NCBI RefSeq assembly: GCF_024679095.1
Contig: NC_066516.1
Span: forward strand, 6,396,181 to 6,460,180
Reading direction: 5' to 3'
Source of the DNA: Eriocheir sinensis
Lineage: Eukaryota; Arthropoda; Malacostraca; Decapoda; Varunidae
Length of the DNA: 64,000 nucleotides
The translations under genes were made by a program, and so were the position numbers. This document shows positions 58,961 through 64,000 of the stretch, piece by piece; positions within the stretch are counted from its first letter, which is position 1, and each line of letters opens with the position of its first letter. Under the pieces are notes generated by a model. That model was not told where the DNA came from. It made no database searches and saw only the letters and a program-made list of their open reading frames with translations.

Positions 58961-59177
58961 ATTCACCAAGTTAATACTGTCCGTTCGAAAGAAAAATCGT
59001 GCCATACAGCAGCCTTCTGAAAACCCGAGTTACGAGCTCCGTTAACTTTTCGCACGTCACCGAGAGGGATTCGATCAATGGCAGCTAATAAATGTAACTT
59101 TTGTCCTGTACGTGACTTTCTACTGCGAGCCACATGGCGAGGAGCACGAGCCACGGTAGAGCAGACTGAGCGGGGAC

Positions 59178-59183
<6 letters not shown>

Positions 59184-59238
<55 letters not shown>

Positions 59239-59286
59239 GTAGCCGTCCCTTATGCAAACTAGGAAGAGAAAGACACATACCAACAG

Positions 59287-59343
<57 letters not shown>

Positions 59344-59394
59344 ATGGTAGCCGTCCCTTATGCAAACTAGGAAAAGAAAGACACATACCATCAG

Positions 59395-59442
<48 letters not shown>
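59184..59442. repeat. Three (GA)n tracts alternating with a duplicated 55-bp linker
   Basis: GA tracts lie at 59184-59235, 59289-59340 and 59397-59442. The linker ATGGTAGCCGTCCCTTATGC then AAACTAGGAA.AGAAAGACACATACCA occurs twice (59236-59288 and 59343-59396). The period is about 110 bp. Confidence 0.95.
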
Positions 59443-59445
<3 letters not shown>

Positions 59446-59879
59446 GACGATAAATTGACAGGATGTGCATGGGGTTAGGGAGTACATTGAAGGGAGCGAA
59501 GGAGGAAAAATATAACACCACACAACTATAACTCTCTCTCTATAAGCATTAGTACTATTAGTATAGTATTATGTAGCATTAGTAAAGTTAAAAAGTTGAA
59601 CAGAAAATATGAGGGATTTCTCAGTGAGAGTTGAAGAGAGAGTCATTAGTGAACTCTGTATAGTAGCATAGGATATTAGTATAGTATATAAATATTAGGA
59701 TAGTATAGTATATTTAAAAAAAGTATTACAGAAAATATGAGTAGGAAAAAAAAGACATTGGGGAGTTCTGTGGTATTAGTAGCATAATAAATTAGTGTTA
59801 GTATTTTAGTATACCATAATGTAACATAGGATTGGTATAGTAATTAGTAGTGGTAGTTAGTATATAGAGTGGTTAGTAG

Positions 59880-59883
59880 TAGC

Positions 59884-59919
<36 letters not shown>

Positions 59920-59925
59920 TAGTAT
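59880..59925. repeat. (AGT)n microsatellite
   Basis: About 13 GTA/AGT units, 35 bases from the 3' end of the BH2 exon. Confidence 0.9.
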
Positions 59926-59960
59926 TAATCTAGTAGTGTAAGGGATTGTCGCTGACTCAC

Positions 59961-60052
59961 CCAGCCGCCCTGCGAGGCTATCCAGGGCGCCGTGTGCCTC
60001 TCCGTCACCAGTCCCATCACGTCGATCACCCCGGCCACGTACTCAGGGTGCC
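59961..60052 (-). CDS. Bcl-2-family apoptosis regulator, BH2 exon (partial gene)
   Basis: On the - strand the acceptor GTGTGTTGCAG precedes and the donor GTGAGTCAG follows. After two bases completing a split codon, the exon encodes 30 residues: HPEYVAGVIDVMGLVTERHT, then APWIASQGGW. The WIxxxGGW core is the BH2 motif (Bax WIQDQGGW, Bak WIAQRGGW). The upstream stretch (PEYVAGVIDVMGLVTER) matches the Bax helix PELIRTIMGWTLDFLRER in position and character. The exon ends exactly after the motif Trp in phase 0, which joins in frame to the anchor exon at 37818. From family knowledge, these are multidomain regulators of mitochondrial outer-membrane permeability. BH3 and BH1 exons are not in the window, so pro- versus anti-death type cannot be settled. 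The sequence favours Bax/Bak. Confidence 0.85.
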
Positions 60053-60587
60053 CTGCAACACACCACAAGACACTCGGTCACACCAAGGCACACACCAGCA
60101 CCCTTCCTGCCTTCTAACTCTTGCCTCTAACCGAATTACCTCATCACTCCCTCCTATTCGCCCCTCTGTTTTCTGTTCTATTATCTTCGCGCTCTCTAAC
60201 ATTCCTCAACATTCTCTACTCGTCTCTGTCTCTCCTACTAGCCTTTCTGCTCTCTACTCTTCCTCTGCTCTGTACTCTAACCATCATCACCACCTCCTCT
60301 ACTCGCCTCTAACCTCCCGACATCGCCATCCTCCCTGTCACCCTCTATACTCGTCTCTATTCTAACCTCACCATATTTCACTCTATCCACTTCTCATTCC
60401 TCTCTACTCCTTCTCCCTCTACCTCCTTCCCACTCCCTCCCTTCCACTTCTCATCCTTTTCTCCACCTATCCCTTCCCAAGTATCTATCTAATCTAACCT
60501 CCTCTGGCAAGTCAGTGTCATTACTACCTCGTTAGTACATGTTGGCAGTATGTAGCCTACTTCTTTACTCTTTATTTACCTACTGCG

Positions 60588-60594
<7 letters not shown>

Positions 60595-60648
<54 letters not shown>
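60595..60648. repeat. (CT)n microsatellite
   Basis: About 27 CT units. 60053-60590 is intron with pyrimidine-rich sequence and no feature. Confidence 0.95.
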
Positions 60649-60650
<2 letters not shown>

Positions 60651-60881
60651 TGCCTTTCTAAATATCACACGTCGCATTATAGCAACATCTAATTTTTTAT
60701 CCATTATCCTCTTAAACTCACGTATATCCAGCTTATTAACTGCACTCACACGTCGTTTCTCATGCACTCAGTTACTTCTTATCTCATTCGGACAGTCATG
60801 CGCTCTGATATGCTCACTCGTTCACTTCCTCTTACTCGCATATTACTTTCTCATAGATGTAGTGTATGATACCCTACACAT

Positions 60882-60922
60882 TTTTTTTTTCACAGCTAAG
60901 GAGACAGTTCAAGGGCGTAAGG
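60882..60922 (-). repeat. Dispersed 45-bp motif copy (reverse)
   Basis: TTTTTCACAGCTAAGGAGAC then AGTTCAAGGGCG. It is followed by a CATACA-rich stretch at 60960-61115. Confidence 0.6.
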
Positions 60923-61189
60923 AAAAAGAAAAAAAAAAAGCCCCCTACTTACTGCTTCTGAATATACATACCAAATACATAGCCATACATATCCCATACA
61001 TACCTTATACATACCCAACACACACCCATATATACCCCATACATACCGAATACATACATACCCCAATACATAGCCATACATAACCATACATAGCTATACA
61101 TATCCATACATACTCTATACGTACCTCATACTGAACCGATTCAAACAGGTACCTTAACTGAATATCCTCAAGTATACATTCATCATTAT

Positions 61190-61194
<5 letters not shown>

Positions 61195-61239
<45 letters not shown>

Positions 61240-61310
61240 ACACGCACGTAATACACGCACTTCCTGGAGAGTGGATTGACTATAAGAAGAGCCCTAAAGG
61301 AAGTGTGTGG

Positions 61311-61348
<38 letters not shown>

Positions 61349-61496
61349 CACTCGCGGATTAATCGGACTAATCACATGCTGGACCCGTGATGTACAGATA
61401 GTGAGGAGAGTAAGGGAAGAGGGAGGGAGGAAGGGGGGTAAGAGTGTGTGTTCTTTCTCTCATGATCTCGTACGTTATTTGCATATGATATTATAC

Positions 61497-61553
<57 letters not shown>
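61195..61553. repeat. CA and TG microsatellites
   Basis: (CA)n at 61195-61234, (TG)n at 61314-61343 and (CA)n at 61501-61553. 61560-61765 shows no gene. Confidence 0.93.
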
Positions 61554-61556
<3 letters not shown>

Positions 61557-61767
61557 CGAGCAGGCAGCCTTAGTATATGTGTTTATGTTATCTCGTGTGT
61601 TAGCAAATTTGACAGCTGGTATGCACGATATTGTGTTTATGCAGAGTAGCTTGTTTACATATTGGCGTCCTGAGCCTCGTGCACGTGTCCTCCTGAGTTA
61701 ATAAGTCTGTCCTGGGTAACCTCTGCTATAATCTTCCTTTATACACGATGGCACACAATGACTCGTG

Positions 61768-62500
61768 GTCGTATTATAAGACATTTCGTCGCCCAAGAAC
61801 ACAAGGCTTTCGTAGGAGTGGTGGGCATATCCATTAGTTTTATAACCCTGGTGGTAGTTTGGCCCTTCTTCTGTACCGTGAACCTAAAGAAACGCTCATT
61901 AGAACCCGACTGACCCCCTCTTTGACCTTTAGAAATAGCTGATGTAAGAAGCGAGTGTCTTATAACACTAACCGTATTCTCTGACGCTTGATTTCGGCTC
62001 CCTCAGCAGCTGTTTACAAAGGTCACAAAGTCGGGTTCTCATGAGTGTTTTCCACGGTCATGGTGCAGAAGCCTTAATGTCAAACTATCACAGGGCTCAT
62101 AAAACTACCCCTCATGGAAATACTACTAACGCAACCCCTACGAAAACCTTATCAATGTGCGTGTGTGAGGCCACATATTATCAAACAATTCTGAAGTGTT
62201 AATATACTTAGATTTGATAAGGCTTTCGTGGAAATTTATGAGGGTATTCCCATGAGTAGTTTTATGAGACTAGTGATAGTTTGACAAGCCTTTTGCACCA
62301 TCCTCTATCAGCCTCTACCAAAGCCTTATCATATGAATGTGCGAGGCCCCATATTCTCAGACATATCAGAACTTACACGCCCATATTTGATAAGGCATTC
62401 GTCAAAGGTGTGTTAGTATTCCCATGAGTAAGTAGTTTTATGAGCTCAGTGATAGCTTGACAAAGCTCCTGCTGCATCATGAATGCGGAAAACATTCTTG
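61768..62500. mobile_element. Cluster of three or four GGCC-TATTCTCAGAC element copies
   Basis: One copy is at 61768-61978 (CGTATTATAAGACATTTCGT to GTGTCTTATAACAC). A second, opposite copy is at 61969-62200 (CCGTATTCTCTGACGCTTG). One or two rearranged copies follow at 62170-62500 (GGCCCCATATTCTCAGACAT, TTTGATAAGGC.TTCGT). Orientations alternate. Confidence 0.7.
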
Positions 62501-62775
62501 AGAACCCGACTGATCTCCTTTGTGGTTAAGTATGCACAACTAGCGGTATGTACAACCGTCCTAAGCCCCTTAGATCACAGTGACCTTCAAGTATTTATCT
62601 TCGTAAAAATAGAAAAAAATGAAAGTTGATATTTGATACTTTAAGAGGATCAAATTCCCTTATGCATATTCAGAACGGGTCCTATCATAATGGTGCCCTA
62701 AAGTTGTTATCTGATACTTTACGACTATCAGATTACTTTATTTATATTTTTTCTCGTTTCGTCAATGGCGGTGGT

Positions 62776-63135
62776 AGCCTTTCTTGGTGGGGCCTGGTGG
62801 TCGGCTCCAGCCCGTTTTGGCGCAAGGAAGTGTTTATAGTGACGCCATCTTATGTATATACAGGGAGGGGTCGCATGAGGCTGCCCCCAAACCAGATCTC
62901 ACTTAACTAAGACTCCAAGGAGACTAGAAGCGGCACTTGGCACACTTTACCGCAACTCAGCTCACCCCACTTATACCACACCCACACACCCGCGCCCACA
63001 AAACTTCTATCCCACGCTATGACATGATGTGCACGCCTAAGAATGCCACCGCTCGGCCTATCCTCAACCATTATCATTATGCAGGTGTTTATCGTGATGC
63101 CATCTTATGTATATACAGGAAGGGGTCGCTTAAGG
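62776..63135. mobile_element. Fragments of the SINE family at 34161, with a 45-bp duplication
   Basis: GGTCGGCTCCAGCCCGTTTT and GTGTTTATAGTGACGCC match 34258-34306. CCATCTTATGTATATACAGG plus GGGGTCGC occurs at 62845-62878 and again at 63100-63130. Confidence 0.6.
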
Positions 63136-63379
63136 CTCACCGTTGCCAGATTGTCGTACTCAGAGCATAGTGGTTACCGGTTTCTGACGCGTTACTATTA
63201 CCAAGAAACATCAGCAATTAACTATTTTAACGATAACTACAAATTGATTTCGTCATTTGGGCCCAGGAGACAGATTTTGGGTCGGATATGGGTAAAAAGT
63301 AGAGGCTGAGTACGACGAATTGGCAACGTTGATAAGGCTGCCCCAAAATCTGATTCATCTTAGCTAATGCCCCAAGGAG

Positions 63380-63590
63380 ACACTAAATTCTTAAACATTT
63401 CGGCACCCAAGCACACATAAATGACACGACATTCATAGGAGTTTTGAGCATTTCCAGGGGTAGTTTCATGACCCTAGTGGTAGTTTGACCCTTCTGCTGT
63501 ACCACGAACCTACAAAAATACACTCATGAGAAGCCGACTGATTTTTTTGGGCTTTGAAAATAGTTGATGTGAGAGGCTGAAGCGTCTTTT
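63380..63590. mobile_element. GGCC-TATTCTCAGAC element copy
   Basis: It runs from AAACATTTCGGCACCCAAGC through GACCCTAGTGGTAGTTTGAC to GAGAGGCTGAAGCGTC, directly abutting the T-rich tail of the next SINE. Confidence 0.65.
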
Positions 63591-63727
63591 TTTTTAATTT
63601 TTTTTTACGTCGCGGCCTATAGCGCCGGTAGGCTTTTTCCCGGTGGGGCCTGATGGTCGGCCCAAGGCTTCTTCCCGGTGGGTCCTGATGGTCGGCCCAG
63701 CCCGTTCTGGCGCAGGCGAGTTTTTAT
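63585..63727 (-). mobile_element. SINE (family of 34161), tail half
   Basis: A T-rich start (poly-A on the - strand), GCCTATAGCGCCGGTAGGCT, and two copies of CCTGATGGTCGGCCCA, ending GCGCAGGCGAG. About 90% like 34161-34300. The tRNA head is missing. 63890-64000 shows nothing. Confidence 0.75.
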
Positions 63728-64000
63728 AGAGAATATCATCCTAAAGGCGGCACTTGGCACACACATTACCGCAACTCCGCTCACCCCACGCACCAAACAC
63801 ATACTCCTACACCTACAATACTTCTATCCATTGCTATGTCACGATCTACACGCCTAGAAATGCCACACTTAAGCCTATCCACAACGTTACCAGAGTATCA
63901 CTCTTACCATATTGTATTTTTCGTTTTCTGACCCGTAAGCAAACAAAGAAGCATCGACACTTTACGGTTTTAACACGACCTTGAATTGGATGTCGTTTTG

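Larger units (their letters stand above)
62880..63890. repeat. ~150-bp dispersed duplication pair
   Basis: GGCGGCACTTGGCACAC...ACCGCAACTC.GCTCACCCCAC then ACTTCTATCC..GCTATG and ACACGCCTA.GAATGCCAC occurs at 62930-63070 and 63746-63880. Confidence 0.75.

Overview
The window reads as nuclear DNA of an animal, most likely a decapod crustacean (an inference; I ran no database search). The reasons are intron-split genes with GT/AG borders, very long GA, TA, CA and ATT microsatellites, several tRNA-derived SINE families, decayed non-LTR retrotransposons and arthropod-type TTAGG-like runs. Nothing prokaryotic (operons, CRISPR, Shine-Dalgarno sites) is present.

Three protein genes can be supported. 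(1) On the + strand at 3070-6235 is a complete six-exon TMEM165/GDT1-family (UPF0016) Golgi cation transporter of 299 residues, with both family signature motifs (ELGDKT and EWGDRS). (2) On the + strand at 13633-23321 is a complete nine-exon type I protein arginine methyltransferase of 357 residues (PRMT1), starting in a CpG-rich island. (3) On the - strand are the last two coding exons of a multidomain Bcl-2-family (Bax/Bak-like) apoptosis gene. The BH2 exon is at 59961-60052 and the C-terminal membrane-anchor exon at 37678-37818, separated by an intron of about 22 kb. The BH1/BH3 exons must lie beyond position 64000. The three genes look like independent neighbours, not a functional cluster.

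Region by region: 1-3060 is upstream DNA with small duplications and one inverted-repeat element. 3-9.4 kb is TMEM165 with a SINE and a LINE fragment in intron 4 and a TTAA-flanked MITE downstream. 9.5-13.5 kb holds repeats and a possible decayed gene. 13.5-28.7 kb is PRMT1, its large intron 1 full of LINE and SINE remains, and a long 3' region with a second TTAA-flanked MITE. 29-36 kb is a retroelement graveyard in which one repeat is seen both without and with a 2-kb LINE insertion. 36.5-37.8 kb holds the 3' end of the Bcl-2-family gene. 37.8-60 kb is its giant intron, made largely of microsatellites and at least seven unrelated tandem arrays. 60-64 kb is upstream intron packed with copies of an inverted-repeat element and SINE remains.

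The best leads are the Bcl-2-family gene with its repeat-built intron, the empty/filled LINE site pair, the TTAA and TAA target-site MITEs, and a tandem array amplified from inside a dispersed element.
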